Source of the DNA: Paracoccaceae bacterium
GTDB lineage: Bacteria > Pseudomonadota > Alphaproteobacteria > Rhodobacterales > Rhodobacteraceae
NCBI GenBank assembly: GCA_024636555.1
Contig: JAGXGW010000020.1
Location: 1 to 50,607 of the forward strand
Length of the DNA stretch: 50,607 bases
Direction of reading: 5' to 3'
The notes below the pieces were generated by a model. That model did no database searches. It was not told the DNA's origin and was given only the letters and a program-made list of their open reading frames with translations. Below, in pieces: positions 9,823 through 18,766 of the stretch (positions are counted from its first letter, which is position 1; the number at the start of each line of letters is the position of its first letter). Made by a program: the position numbers and the translations under genes.

Positions 9823-10263
9823 ATGTTCCAGAACATCCTGTTGCCTGTAGATATCGAACACCCGGAATCATGGGAGAAATCCTTGCCCATGGCGATGAAG
9901 CTCGCCGATACCGGCGGCACGGTGCATATTCTGGGGATCGTGCATGATGTCGGCTCGGCCTGGGTCGCGCAATCCCTGCCCCGCGACTTCGAGGAAAAGT
10001 CGCTGCAACAGATGAAGGCGCGACTGAACGAACTGGCCGCTGGCGTGGCAGAGGCAGGCATCGGCGTCGAGACCCATGTAGGCCACGGCCATGTGGCGGA
10101 GCACATCCTCAAGGCCGCAGACCGGATCGGGGCGGATCTGATCGTGATCACCGCGCTGCAACCCGACGATCTGCGCACGTTGCTGGTCGGCTCGAACAGT
10201 GGCAAGGTCGCGCGGCATGCGACCGTTCCCGTCCTGACGGTGCGCGGATCCGTCAAGGCATAG
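9823..10263 (+). CDS. universal stress protein (UspA family), TRAP-associated
   Basis: A 146-aa single-domain Usp. The start MFQNILLPVDIEHPESW and the end DLIVITALQ...LLVGSNSGKVARHATVPVLTVR match the family's nucleotide-binding fold; the Gly-rich ATP loop is present in a GSNSGKVARHA form. It follows the permease by 12 nt with GGGAGAAA as ribosome-binding site, so it is in the same operon. A Usp next to a TRAP permease is known from TeaD of the ectoine transporter TeaABC in Halomonas elongata, where it limits transport; a similar brake on this transporter is an inference. Confidence 0.9.
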   Translation: MFQNILLPVDIEHPESWEKSLPMAMKLADTGGTVHILGIVHDVGSAWVAQSLPRDFEEKSLQQMKARLNELAAGVAEAGIGVETHVGHGHVAEHILKAADRIGADLIVITALQPDDLRTLLVGSNSGKVARHATVPVLTVRGSVKA

Positions 10264-10388
10264 CTGATGCAGCGTAAACCTGCATTGTCGGGCGCGAAAA
10301 CCGGACGCGGATATCTTGCCCGCGGGTGATTTGATCCCAAATGAGGCGCTGTGCGCGCCATGTGCTGTTTTTGAAGAAATTTGAACCT

Positions 10389-10423
10389 GTTTCGGGAGCC
10401 TCCCTGATCGCAGGCAACGAAAC
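10389..10423 (+). other. two-part hairpin in the leader of the mrp operon
   Basis: Inverted repeat GTTTCG-gga-GCCT ... AGGC-aa-CGAAAC with a 10-nt loop, about 90 nt upstream of the mrpA start, in a 249-bp gene-free spacer. A second weak stem (ATGCAG/CTGCAT, 10267-10285) follows the usp gene. Neither has a T-run. The first could be a 5'-UTR element; no known riboswitch class was recognised. Confidence 0.4.
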
Positions 10424-10512
10424 CGAGTTGCAAACAAGGGTTTCATGGTCTTTAAAGCGGCGAAATACGTTGCCGTGTACGGTATGACAGTCTGACCAAG
10501 GAGCCCTGTTTC

Positions 10513-13371
10513 GTGACTCTGATTCTCATTGCTGCCCTTCCGTTTCTCGGTGCCCTGTTACCCGGACTGATGATCCGGGCAGGCCGTACCGTCTGCGCTT
10601 GGACCACGGCTATGGTCACCCTGACCGCACTCATCGGGCTGTTGGTTCATGCCCCTGCCGTGATGCGCGGCGAGGTGATCCGGTATCAGCTGGAATGGAT
10701 GCCCGCGCTGGGGCTGAACGTGAATTTCTTTCTCGACGGGTTGGGGCTGCTGTTCGCGGGCCTGATCCTCGGGATCGGTCTGCTGATCATCATCTACGCC
10801 CGCTTCTATCTGGCGCGGCAGGACCCGATGGGCCAGTTCTACACCTATCTGCTGCTGTTCCAGGGCGCGATGGTCGGGATCGTTTTGTCCGACAACATCC
10901 TGCTTTTGCTCATTTTCTGGGAACTGACTTCGCTGTCGTCCTTCCTGCTGATCGGCTATTGGAAACACCTGCCAGAAGGCCGCCAGGGCGCGCGGATGGC
11001 GCTGGCCGTGACTGGCATGGGCGGTCTGGCCCTGATCGGGGGCATGCTGATCCTTGGCAATATCGTGGGCAGCTATGACCTGAGCGTGATCCTGCAGAAT
11101 AAGGAACTGGTGCAAGCCAGCCCGCTTTACCTGCCTGCGCTGATCCTGATCCTGATCGGGTGCTTTACCAAATCGGCGCAGTTCCCGTTCCACTTCTGGC
11201 TGCCCCACGCGATGGCCGCCCCCACGCCGGTGTCGGCCTATCTGCATTCGGCCACGATGGTGAAAGCGGGGCTTTTCCTGATGGCGCGGCTCTGGCCGGT
11301 GCTGGCTGGCACGCCGGAATGGTTCTACATCGTCGCCACGACGGGTCTGATTACGATGGTGCTGGGCGCGGTAATCGCGCTGTTCAAGGATGATCTCAAA
11401 GCGCTGCTGGCCTTTTCGACGGTCTCGCATCTGGGCCTGATCACGATGCTGCTGGGCTTTGGCACGCCCTTTGCCGCCGTGGTCGCGGTCTTTCACATTA
11501 TCAACCATGCAACATTCAAGGCCGCCCTGTTCATGAGCGCGGGTATCGTGGATCACGAGGCGCATACCCGCGATATCAAGCGGTTGGGCGGTCTGCGCCA
11601 CCTGATGCCGGTGACATTCGTGATCGTGACGGTCGCGGCGCTGTCGATGGCGGGTATTCCGTTCTTCAACGGTTTCCTGTCCAAGGAGATGATGCTGGAT
11701 GCAGCCTCCATGACGCCGTGGCTGGACAATCCGTGGATCGTTCCGGCGCTGACAACGATAGGCGCGCTGTTCTCGGTCGCCTATTCCTTCCGCCTGATCA
11801 TCCACACGTTCCTTGGCCCCAAGCGTGACGATTACCCGGCCCATCCGCATGATCCGGGTTTCGGCATGTGGGCCCCGCCTGCGCTGCTGGCGGTGCTGGT
11901 GGTGCTGATCGGGATCGCTCCCGCGCTGATGGTCGGCCCGCTGGTTGCCGTGGCCTCGGGTGCCGTGATCGGGGGAGAGCTTCCCTATTACTCGCTCAAG
12001 ATCTGGCACGGCGTGAATACGGCGCTGTATTTGTCCATCATCGCCGTTGCCGGTGGTCTGGTTCTGCTGTCGCGTCATCGCGGGCTGGATGCGGCATGGC
12101 TGCGCGCCCGCCGCCCGGAGGCCAAGGCGATTTTTGACTCTGTGGTGGGCGGTATCACTCAGGCCGCAAACCGCGTGACAGACGGGCTGCATGACGGCTC
12201 GATGCCGCGCTATGCCTCGGTCTTTATCGTCGTGGTCATCGGCGCGGGTGCAGCGGCGTGGTTCGGCGGCACCGCTGCTGGTGCGACACGCGAGGTGACC
12301 GCCGTTGGCCCCGTCCCCATCGTGGGCTGGCTGCTGCTGGTCGTGGCCTCGGCCTGCATGGTGATCTTCCACCGTGACCGTCTTCTGGCGCTGGTGCTGA
12401 TGGGCATTGTCGGCCTGATGGTCTCGGTCGCCTTTATCTATATGTCCGCGCCCGATCTCGCGATGACGCAGATTTCCGTCGAGGTGGCAACGATCATCCT
12501 GCTGCTGCTGGCGCTGAACTTCCTGCCCAAGACAACGCCTGACGAAAGCGGCAGCGCGCGCCGCTGGCGCGACGGGACGATTGCGGCTCTGGGCGGGGTG
12601 GCCATCGGCGGTCTGACGCTTGTCATGCTGCTCAGCGATTTCCCGCAGGAGAGCATCTCGGCCTTCCATCTCGCAAACTCCAAACCCGGCGGCGGCGGCA
12701 CCAATGTGGTGAACGTGATCCTCGTGGACTTCCGCGGTTTCGATACATTCGGCGAGGTGATCGTTCTGGGCATCGGCGCGCTGGTCATCTTTGCGATGAC
12801 GGAATCCGTTCTGAACAGCCCGGTCGGCGCATGGCTGAAACAGCGGCCCGCCACGAACGACAAGGCCGGTGACCGCCACCCGCTGATGATGGTGGTCGCC
12901 ACCCGCGTGATGATGCCCATCGCGCTGATGGTGGGCGTGTTCATCTTCCTGCGCGGCCATAACGAGCCGGGCGGCGGGTTCATCGCCGGTCTGATCGTCG
13001 CAATCGCGCTTGTCATGCAATATATGGCCAGCGGCTTTGACTGGGCGGCGGCGCGCCAGCGCTTCCCCTATCACGCGACCATCGCGATGGGCGTATTTGC
13101 CGCCGCCTTCACGGGCATCGGCTCGTGGTTCGCGGGCAGACCCTTCCTGACCAGCAACTACGGCTATTTCCAGATCCCCCCCATGGGCGAGTTCGAACTG
13201 GCCACGGCCATGGCCTTTGACGTCGGTGTCTTCCTCTGCGTCGTGGGCGCGGTCATGCTGGCGCTGGAGAGCCTGTCGCGCTTTGCGCACCGCGCGGGCG
13301 ACCGTCCCAGCCCCTACCCGATGGATATCGACCCCTCGCGGGACCAGCCGCAGGAGGCGAAGGACAGTTAA
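10513..13371 (+). CDS. phaAB: Na+(K+)/H+ antiporter subunit A fused with subunit B (MrpAB / PhaAB)
   Basis: A 952-aa integral membrane protein, the largest subunit of a Mrp-type cation/proton antiporter related to complex I NuoL. The N-terminal about 500 residues carry the proton-translocating core, e.g. LLLIFWELTSLSSFLLIGYW, KSAQFPFHFWLPHAMAAPTPVSAYLHSATMVKAG and FSTVSHLGLI. The middle has an MrpA-specific segment (IYMSAPDLAMTQISVEVA). The last about 150 residues (MMVVATRVMMPIALMVGVFIFLRGHNEPGGGFIAG and on) are the MrpB domain. The start is GTG at 10513, preceded by AAGGAG. Fusion of A and B is normal for rhizobial Pha-type systems. It opens a seven-gene tightly packed operon. Confidence 0.95.
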   Translation: MTLILIAALPFLGALLPGLMIRAGRTVCAWTTAMVTLTALIGLLVHAPAVMRGEVIRYQLEWMPALGLNVNFFLDGLGLLFAGLILGIGLLIIIYARFYLARQDPMGQFYTYLLLFQGAMVGIVLSDNILLLLIFWELTSLSSFLLIGYWKHLPEGRQGARMALAVTGMGGLALIGGMLILGNIVGSYDLSVILQNKELVQASPLYLPALILILIGCFTKSAQFPFHFWLPHAMAAPTPVSAYLHSATMVKAGLFLMARLWPVLAGTPEWFYIVATTGLITMVLGAVIALFKDDLKALLAFSTVSHLGLITMLLGFGTPFAAVVAVFHIINHATFKAALFMSAGIVDHEAHTRDIKRLGGLRHLMPVTFVIVTVAALSMAGIPFFNGFLSKEMMLDAASMTPWLDNPWIVPALTTIGALFSVAYSFRLIIHTFLGPKRDDYPAHPHDPGFGMWAPPALLAVLVVLIGIAPALMVGPLVAVASGAVIGGELPYYSLKIWHGVNTALYLSIIAVAGGLVLLSRHRGLDAAWLRARRPEAKAIFDSVVGGITQAANRVTDGLHDGSMPRYASVFIVVVIGAGAAAWFGGTAAGATREVTAVGPVPIVGWLLLVVASACMVIFHRDRLLALVLMGIVGLMVSVAFIYMSAPDLAMTQISVEVATIILLLLALNFLPKTTPDESGSARRWRDGTIAALGGVAIGGLTLVMLLSDFPQESISAFHLANSKPGGGGTNVVNVILVDFRGFDTFGEVIVLGIGALVIFAMTESVLNSPVGAWLKQRPATNDKAGDRHPLMMVVATRVMMPIALMVGVFIFLRGHNEPGGGFIAGLIVAIALVMQYMASGFDWAAARQRFPYHATIAMGVFAAAFTGIGSWFAGRPFLTSNYGYFQIPPMGEFELATAMAFDVGVFLCVVGAVMLALESLSRFAHRAGDRPSPYPMDIDPSRDQPQEAKDS

Positions 13372-13746
13372 ATGGAATATCTTCTTGCCAGTGCAATCGG
13401 CGTGATGAGCGCTGCCGGAATCTACCTGCTTCTGCGGATGCGGACCTTTCCGGTGATCCTTGGCATCTCGATGCTGACCTATGCGGTGAACCTGTTTCTG
13501 TTCGCCTCCGGGCGCATCGCGATCAACCTGCCGCCCGTTCTGCTGAACGAGACGCCCACCTATGCCGACCCGCTGCCGCAGGCGCTGGTGCTGACGGCCA
13601 TCGTGATCTCGTTCGGGATGACGGCCGTGGTGGTGCTGTTGGCCTTGGGCGCTTTCCTGTCCTCGCGCAATGACGAGGTCAGCCTGACGCCGACGGACCC
13701 GCAAGCGCCCGCCACCGAGCCCGCCGCCGGGGAGGGCCGCAAATGA
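13372..13746 (+). CDS. phaC: Na+(K+)/H+ antiporter subunit C (MrpC / PhaC)
   Basis: A 124-aa, three-helix protein homologous to complex I NuoK. The stretch GIYLLLRMRTFPVILGISMLTYAVNLFLFASG and the later DPLPQALVLTAIVISFGMTAVVVLLALGAF are typical MrpC/NuoK blocks. The ATG follows directly on the TAA of the AB subunit gene with no spacer, and the stop overlaps the subunit D start (ATGA). The C-terminal tail (about 30 aa, Pro/Ala/Glu-rich) is hydrophilic. Confidence 0.94.
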   Translation: MEYLLASAIGVMSAAGIYLLLRMRTFPVILGISMLTYAVNLFLFASGRIAINLPPVLLNETPTYADPLPQALVLTAIVISFGMTAVVVLLALGAFLSSRNDEVSLTPTDPQAPATEPAAGEGRK

Positions 13747-15320
13747 ACCACTGGATCATTGCCCCCATCCTGCTGCCCAGTCTGGTCGCGGCGGTCATCA
13801 TCCTTACCGCGCGCTACCAGATCGAATTGCAGCGCGTCATGTCCCTCGCCGCCACCTTCGCGTTGCTGGGCATAACCACCGGCCTGCTGGTCTACAGCGC
13901 CAGCGGCGTGATCGACGTCTACGAGCTTGGCAACTGGCCCGCGCCTTTCGGGATCGTGCTTGTGCTCGACCGATTGTCGGCCATCATGGTCACGTTGACG
14001 GCCCTGCTGGCGACGGTTGTGCTCCTCTATGCCATTGGCACCGGCTGGGACCGGCGCGGCCACCATTTCCATGCGCTGTTCCAATTCCAGCTTATGGGGA
14101 TCATCGGCGCTTTCCTGACCGGCGACGCGTTCAACCTGTTCGTGTTCTTCGAGGTGCTGCTGATCGCCTCCTATGGTCTGATGATCCATGGCGGCGGCGC
14201 ATCGCGGCTGCGGGCGGGTGTGCAATATGTGATGTACAACCTGCTCGGCTCGACGCTGTTCCTGTTCGCACTGGGCACGATCTATGGCGCGACCGGCACG
14301 CTGAACATGGCCGATCTGGCGCTGCGTGTGGCCGAACTGCCAGCCGAGGATACCGCGATGATCCGCGTGGCGGCGGTCCTGCTGCTGCTGGTCTTCGCGC
14401 TAAAGGCCGCCCTCATCCCGCTGCATTTCTGGCTGCCCGCCACCTATGCCGAGGCACCTGCCCCCATCGCGGCGCTCTTTGCCGTGATGACCAAGATCGG
14501 CGCCTATGCGATCATCCGCGTCTACACGCTGGTCTTCGGCCCCGAGGTGGAGGCGACTGCGGGGATCGTCGGCCCGTGGCTGATGCCTGCGGCCATCGTG
14601 ACACTGGCGATCGGGATGCTGGGCGTGCTGGGAGCCAGACAATTCGGGCGATTGGCGGCGTTCTCGGCCATCGGTTCGATGGGAACGTTGCTGATCGCCA
14701 TTGCGCTGTTCACGCCGCAGGCAACGTCGGCGGCGCTGTATTACCTGATCCATTCCACCCTTGCAGGTGCCGCACTGTTCCTGATCGTCGATATGGTCCG
14801 CGCCCGGCGCATGGGCGAGGATGACATCATCGCGCCGCGTCCGGTGATCGCGCAGAACGGGCTGATCGCCTCGCTGTATTTCGCCACCGCCATCGCCGTG
14901 GCGGGCATGCCGCCGCTGTCAGGCTTCGTGGGCAAGCTGCTGGTGCTCGATGCCACGCGCGGCCATGATCAGGCCTGGCTGATCTGGGGCGCGATCCTGA
15001 TCATGTCGCTGGTCGCGATCGTCGGATTTGCCCGCGCGGGCAGCCTGATCTTCTGGAAGGTCGAGGAGCCGGATACGCGCCTTGCCGCGCAGCAGACAGC
15101 TCCCGCCGCCCTGCCCTTCGTGGCGACAGGCGGGCTGATCGCGACAATCGTGGTCATGACGGTCTTCGCCGGACCCGTTACCGCGTTTCTGGACGCGACC
15201 TCGGCGCAGATTTTCGACACGCAGGCCTATATCTCCGCCGTGCTGGAAACGCCGCGTGCGATCGAGGCGCAGAGCCTGCCGCTCGATTACCCGTCCACCC
15301 CCAAGGAGCCGCAGCAATGA
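13743..15320 (+). CDS. phaD: Na+(K+)/H+ antiporter subunit D (MrpD / PhaD)
   Basis: A 525-aa membrane protein homologous to complex I NuoM/NuoN, forming with subunit A the ion-translocating pair. Seen are GDAFNLFVFFEVLLIASYGLMIHGG, the Lys-containing helix LVFALKAALIPLHFWLPATYAEAPAPIAALFAVMTKIGAYAIIRV, and FSAIGSMGTLL. The Glu and Lys residues used for proton transfer in this superfamily (in FFEVLL and ALKAAL) are present. It overlaps subunits C and E by 4 nt on each side. Confidence 0.95.
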   Translation: MNHWIIAPILLPSLVAAVIILTARYQIELQRVMSLAATFALLGITTGLLVYSASGVIDVYELGNWPAPFGIVLVLDRLSAIMVTLTALLATVVLLYAIGTGWDRRGHHFHALFQFQLMGIIGAFLTGDAFNLFVFFEVLLIASYGLMIHGGGASRLRAGVQYVMYNLLGSTLFLFALGTIYGATGTLNMADLALRVAELPAEDTAMIRVAAVLLLLVFALKAALIPLHFWLPATYAEAPAPIAALFAVMTKIGAYAIIRVYTLVFGPEVEATAGIVGPWLMPAAIVTLAIGMLGVLGARQFGRLAAFSAIGSMGTLLIAIALFTPQATSAALYYLIHSTLAGAALFLIVDMVRARRMGEDDIIAPRPVIAQNGLIASLYFATAIAVAGMPPLSGFVGKLLVLDATRGHDQAWLIWGAILIMSLVAIVGFARAGSLIFWKVEEPDTRLAAQQTAPAALPFVATGGLIATIVVMTVFAGPVTAFLDATSAQIFDTQAYISAVLETPRAIEAQSLPLDYPSTPKEPQQ

Positions 15321-15808
15321 TGTCCCGTATCCTTCCTCATCCGCTGCTGACGTTGCTGCTCGTCGTGGTCTGGCAGATGCTGGTCAACTACATCTCGCTG
15401 GGTACACTGGTCTTCGGGCTGATCCTCGGCATCATCATCCCGCTGGTCACAGCCCCCTACTGGCCTGACCGGGCGCGGCTGAAAAGCCCTGCCATGATCG
15501 TGGAATTCTTGCTGGTCGTGTTGTGGGACATCGTTGTCGCCAATCTGGTCGTGGCCCGCACCATCCTGTTCACCCGCAACAAGGACATGCGCCCGACATG
15601 GATCACCGTGCCGCTGGACCTGAAAACGCCCGAGGCGATCACCGTTCTGGCCGGCACGATCACGATGACACCGGGCACCGTAAGCAGCGACATATCCGCA
15701 GACGGGCGCAGCCTGTTGGTCCATTGTCTTGACGCGCCCGATCCCGACGCGGTGCGCAACGACATCAAGCAGCGCTACGAGCGCCGCCTGAAGGAGATTT
15801 TCGAATGA
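15317..15808 (+). CDS. phaE: Na+(K+)/H+ antiporter subunit E (MrpE / PhaE)
   Basis: A 163-aa protein with two or three N-terminal helices (LTLLLVVVWQMLVNYISLGTLVFGLILGIIIPL) and a cytoplasmic domain with the MrpE signature TVLAGTITMTPGTVS and LLVHCLDA. The start ATGATG at 15317 has AAGGAG 8 nt upstream, inside the end of subunit D. MrpE has no complex I counterpart and is needed for antiporter assembly or activity in characterised systems. The stop overlaps the subunit F start. Confidence 0.93.
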   Translation: MMSRILPHPLLTLLLVVVWQMLVNYISLGTLVFGLILGIIIPLVTAPYWPDRARLKSPAMIVEFLLVVLWDIVVANLVVARTILFTRNKDMRPTWITVPLDLKTPEAITVLAGTITMTPGTVSSDISADGRSLLVHCLDAPDPDAVRNDIKQRYERRLKEIFE

Positions 15809-16077
15809 TCGTGACCTATGCGCTGTTCTTCGCGACCGGCTGTTACACACTGGCCCTGCTGATGAATCTCTGGCGTGTCGTCAAGGCACCGGGTGTGCCT
15901 GACCGGATTCTGGCGCTGGATACGATGGTGATCAACTTTATCGCCATCCTCGTGCTTTACGGCATCATCGAGGGCACCTCGGTCTATTTCGAAGCCTCCA
16001 TCCTGATCGCGATGGTCGGCTTCATCTCGACCGTGGCCTATGCGCGCTTCATGCTGCGCAGCAACATCATCGAATGA
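15805..16077 (+). CDS. phaF: Na+(K+)/H+ antiporter subunit F (MrpF / PhaF)
   Basis: A 90-aa, three-helix subunit. The segment VKAPGVPDRILALDTMVINFIAILVLYGI is the family signature (DRILALD is highly conserved), and it ends SILIAMVGFISTVAYARFML. It lies between E and G with 4-nt overlaps at both ends, consistent with the fixed A-B-C-D-E-F-G order of Mrp operons. Length is normal for the family. Confidence 0.94.
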   Translation: MIVTYALFFATGCYTLALLMNLWRVVKAPGVPDRILALDTMVINFIAILVLYGIIEGTSVYFEASILIAMVGFISTVAYARFMLRSNIIE

Positions 16078-16487
16078 GCGGGGGGGTTACTATGGAAATC
16101 TGGCAAGAAATCATCGTTGCGGCCTTTCTCGTCATCGCCGGTATCTTCGGAATCGTGGGTTCTTACGGCCTGATCAAGCTGCCCGATCCGATGACACGGC
16201 TGCACGCGCCCACCAAGGCGACGACGCTGGGTGTCGGCGGCGCCTTGATCGCCTCGATGCTCTATTTCGTGTTCACAACCGGCTTTTTCAGCTTTCACGA
16301 GCTGATGATCACGCTGTTCCTGTTCATCACGGCACCGATCACCGCGCATTTCATCGCCAAGGCCAATCTGCACACCAATGTGGATCGCTCGCAAGTCTCG
16401 CCCACGGGGTCAGAGCGGCCTTGGGCCGGGTTTGAAAGCGATGCGGCCCGCGAGATCGCGGAATCCCGGGGCGCCCCCGACAAATGA
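16074..16487 (+). CDS. phaG: Na+(K+)/H+ antiporter subunit G (MrpG / PhaG)
   Basis: A 137-aa subunit with three helices. The MrpG signature GIVGSYGLIKLPDPMTRLHAPTKATTLGVGG is complete, followed by ITLFLFITAPITAHFIAKA. The ATGA overlap with subunit F gives the start used here (MSGGVTMEIW); an internal ATG at 16092 (MEIWQEI) is the other possible start. The C-terminal about 35 residues are hydrophilic. The stop overlaps the start of the CbiX-like gene by ATGA. Confidence 0.93.
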   Translation: MSGGVTMEIWQEIIVAAFLVIAGIFGIVGSYGLIKLPDPMTRLHAPTKATTLGVGGALIASMLYFVFTTGFFSFHELMITLFLFITAPITAHFIAKANLHTNVDRSQVSPTGSERPWAGFESDAAREIAESRGAPDK

Positions 16488-17245
16488 GCAGCGTATCCCC
16501 CTTGAGCCGACCGCGCGATGCCCTGATCGTGGCCCATGGCGCGCCTGCCGATCCTGCCCCGCAAGAGGTGGTGTTGCAGGCGCTGGCCGCCGCCACAGCC
16601 CCGCATCTGCCGCAGGGCTGGCGCATACGCGGCGCCACGCTGGCCGCTGACGGCGCGCTGGAGGCAGCACTCGACGGGATGGAGGCGCCGCTGGTCTATC
16701 CGTTCTTCATGGCCGAAGGGTTCTTTACCGGCACCCTGCTGCCGCGCCGCCTGCGGGATGCAGGTGCGATAACCGCGCATCAGGTTGCACCTTTCGGTGT
16801 GGACCCTTCCCTGCCCGCGCTGATGGCGCGCGTGGCGCGCGTGGCGCTTGAGGCAGCCGCCGAGGCTGGATTGACGCCCGCCACATCCGCGCTGCTGGTC
16901 GCGGCGCATGGCAGCAAGGTGTCGCGCACCTCTGCCGACAGTACCCATGCAATGGTCGAACACCTGCGCGCGCTCACCGGCTTTGGCCGCATCCTTGCAG
17001 GCTTCGTCGAAGAGGCACCCTTTCTCGCCGATCAGGCCCGCGCGCTGGGGAGCGGCATCTGCCTGCCCTTCTTCGCGCTGGAAGCTGGCCATGTCGTGGG
17101 CGACATTCCCGAAGCGATGGAAGAGGCAGGCTTTGACGGGCCGATCCTGCCACCCATTGGCCAGCACCGCGACGTGCCCGCCCTGATCGCGGCGGCGCTG
17201 GTCCGCGCCGCAAGCCAGCAGGCGGCAGATACCTCCGCCGCCTGA
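16484..17245 (+). CDS. two-domain CbiX/SirB-like protein (sirohydrochlorin chelatase family)
   Basis: A 253-aa protein with two tandem chelatase-like halves: ALIVAHGAP (13-21, His18) and ALLVAAHGSK (136-145, His142). In class II chelatases two His residues bind the metal and porphyrin. The second half keeps the second one (AGHVVGDIP, His203), whereas the matching place in the first half reads GFFTGTLLP with no His, so only one half looks catalytically complete. It is coupled to the last mrp gene by ATGA, an unexpected neighbour for a tetrapyrrole enzyme. Actual substrate is unknown: it may insert Co, Ni or Fe, or be a divergent metal-binding protein. It ends 6 nt from the converging malonyl-CoA synthetase gene. 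Confidence 0.8.
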   Translation: MSSVSPLSRPRDALIVAHGAPADPAPQEVVLQALAAATAPHLPQGWRIRGATLAADGALEAALDGMEAPLVYPFFMAEGFFTGTLLPRRLRDAGAITAHQVAPFGVDPSLPALMARVARVALEAAAEAGLTPATSALLVAAHGSKVSRTSADSTHAMVEHLRALTGFGRILAGFVEEAPFLADQARALGSGICLPFFALEAGHVVGDIPEAMEEAGFDGPILPPIGQHRDVPALIAAALVRAASQQAADTSAA

Positions 17246-17251
17246 AAACCG

Positions 17252-18766
17252 TCAGTGCGCAAAGGCCTTGCCGAACACGGCGCGCAACTCGTTCTTCTGG
17301 ACCTTGCCCATGGTATTGCGTGGCAAAGCCTCGACCAGTTCCAGTGCCTTGGGCTGCTTGAATCGCGCCAGACTGTCGCGCAGCACCGCGTCAATCGCCG
17401 CCATATCGGGGGTCTGGCCCGGCTCTGCCACGATCACGCCCAGCACCGCCTCGCCGAAGTCGGGATGCGGCACGCCGATCACGGCGCTTTCCAGAACGCC
17501 GGGCTGGTCATCAAGGATCATCTCCACCTCTTTGGGATAGACATTGAACCCGCCGGTAATGATCAGATCCTTCTGCCGTCCGACGATGGACAGATATCCG
17601 TCCGCGTCAAACTGGCCCAGATCACCGGTGATGAAAAAGCCGTTTTCGCGCAATTCCTCCGCCGTTTTCTCCGGCATCTGCCAATAGCCCTTGAACACAT
17701 TCGGTCCGCGCACCTCAACCATGCCCACCTCGCCATGCGGCAGGGCCTCACCCGTCGTGGGATCGGTCACCACAACCTCCACCCCCGGCAAGGGCATTCC
17801 TACCGTGCCCGCGCGGCGCTCGCCTTCATAGGGGTTGGAGGTGTTCATATTGGTTTCGGTCATGCCGTAGCGCTCGAGGATGCGGTGGCCCGTGCGCTCC
17901 CCGAACTGGACATGCGTCTCGGCCAGCAGAGGGGCCGAGCCGGACACGAACAACCGCATGTGCGCGGTCAGGTCTGCGGTAAAGCGCGGCTCGTCCAGCA
18001 GGCGGGTGTAGAAGGTGGGCACGCCCATCATCGTGGTCGCACGCGGCATCAGGCGGATCATGTCGTCCATGTTCAGCCCCGGCAGAAAGATCATCGCCCC
18101 GCCCGCCATCAGCGAGATGTTGGTGGCCACGAACAGCCCGTGCGTGTGGAAAATCGGCAGCGCGTGCAACAGTGCATCATCCGCCGTGAAGCGCCATGCC
18201 TTGGTCAACACCTCGGCATTGGACAGCAGGTTTTCATGCGTCAGCATCGCCCCTTTGGAGCGGCCCGTCGTGCCGGATGTATAAAGAAACGCCGCCAGAT
18301 CATCTGCGCTGCGCGCGACGGGGGCAAAACTGTCCGGCTGTGCTGCGACCAGATCGGCAAAGCTGCCGGTGCCGTCTGCGTTCAAGACCATAAGCTGCGC
18401 GCCATGCGTCTGCGCCACGGGAGCCAGCGCATCGGCCTTGGCACCGTCCGCCAGCAACAGTTTCGGCGTGGCATTGCCCACGAAATAGTCGATCTCGGTG
18501 GCGGTATAGGCGGTATTCAGCGGCAGGAAAATCGCGCCCGCCGCGACGGCCCCGCCATAGATCGCCAGCGCCATCGGGGATTTGTTGATCTGCACCGCGA
18601 TCCGGTCTCCGGGCTGCACGCCGCTGTCCACCAGCGCATTGGCGACCCGGTGCACCATTCCGAGAAAGGCATCACCGCTGATCTCGGACCCGTCCGGCAG
18701 GATCAGAAAGGCACGCTCACGTCCGGCAAGCGGGGCGAAGAATGCATCGTAAAGCAGGTTAGTCAT
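17252..18766 (-). CDS. matB: malonyl-CoA synthetase (malonate--CoA ligase)
   Basis: Acyl-adenylate-forming enzyme of 504 aa that converts malonate, CoA and ATP to malonyl-CoA. The AMP-binding P-loop LYTSGTTGRSKGAM is at 161-174, the adenine-binding motif YGMTET at 300-305 and the C-terminal catalytic Lys motif PRNTMGK near 490. ALPIFHTHGLFVA and FVSGSAPL match the MatB subfamily. Adjacent malonyl-CoA decarboxylase and a DctPQM TRAP transporter support the malonate assignment. The start overlaps the decarboxylase gene by 8 nt, as in a translationally coupled mat operon. All key residues are present. Confidence 0.94.
   Translation of the reverse strand: MTNLLYDAFFAPLAGRERAFLILPDGSEISGDAFLGMVHRVANALVDSGVQPGDRIAVQINKSPMALAIYGGAVAAGAIFLPLNTAYTATEIDYFVGNATPKLLLADGAKADALAPVAQTHGAQLMVLNADGTGSFADLVAAQPDSFAPVARSADDLAAFLYTSGTTGRSKGAMLTHENLLSNAEVLTKAWRFTADDALLHALPIFHTHGLFVATNISLMAGGAMIFLPGLNMDDMIRLMPRATTMMGVPTFYTRLLDEPRFTADLTAHMRLFVSGSAPLLAETHVQFGERTGHRILERYGMTETNMNTSNPYEGERRAGTVGMPLPGVEVVVTDPTTGEALPHGEVGMVEVRGPNVFKGYWQMPEKTAEELRENGFFITGDLGQFDADGYLSIVGRQKDLIITGGFNVYPKEVEMILDDQPGVLESAVIGVPHPDFGEAVLGVIVAEPGQTPDMAAIDAVLRDSLARFKQPKALELVEALPRNTMGKVQKNELRAVFGKAFAH

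Noticed and set aside
10267..10285. ATGCAG/CTGCAT stem after the stress-protein gene as a terminator
   Set aside because: The stem is only 6 bp and no T-run follows; evidence is too weak to call a terminator.
10558..13704. Very long open frame (over 1000 codons) on the minus strand opposite the mrp genes
   Set aside because: It is an antisense shadow of GC-rich membrane-protein codons, rich in His, Gln, Arg and Asp, with no family motif. The plus-strand MrpA/B/C proteins are unmistakable.
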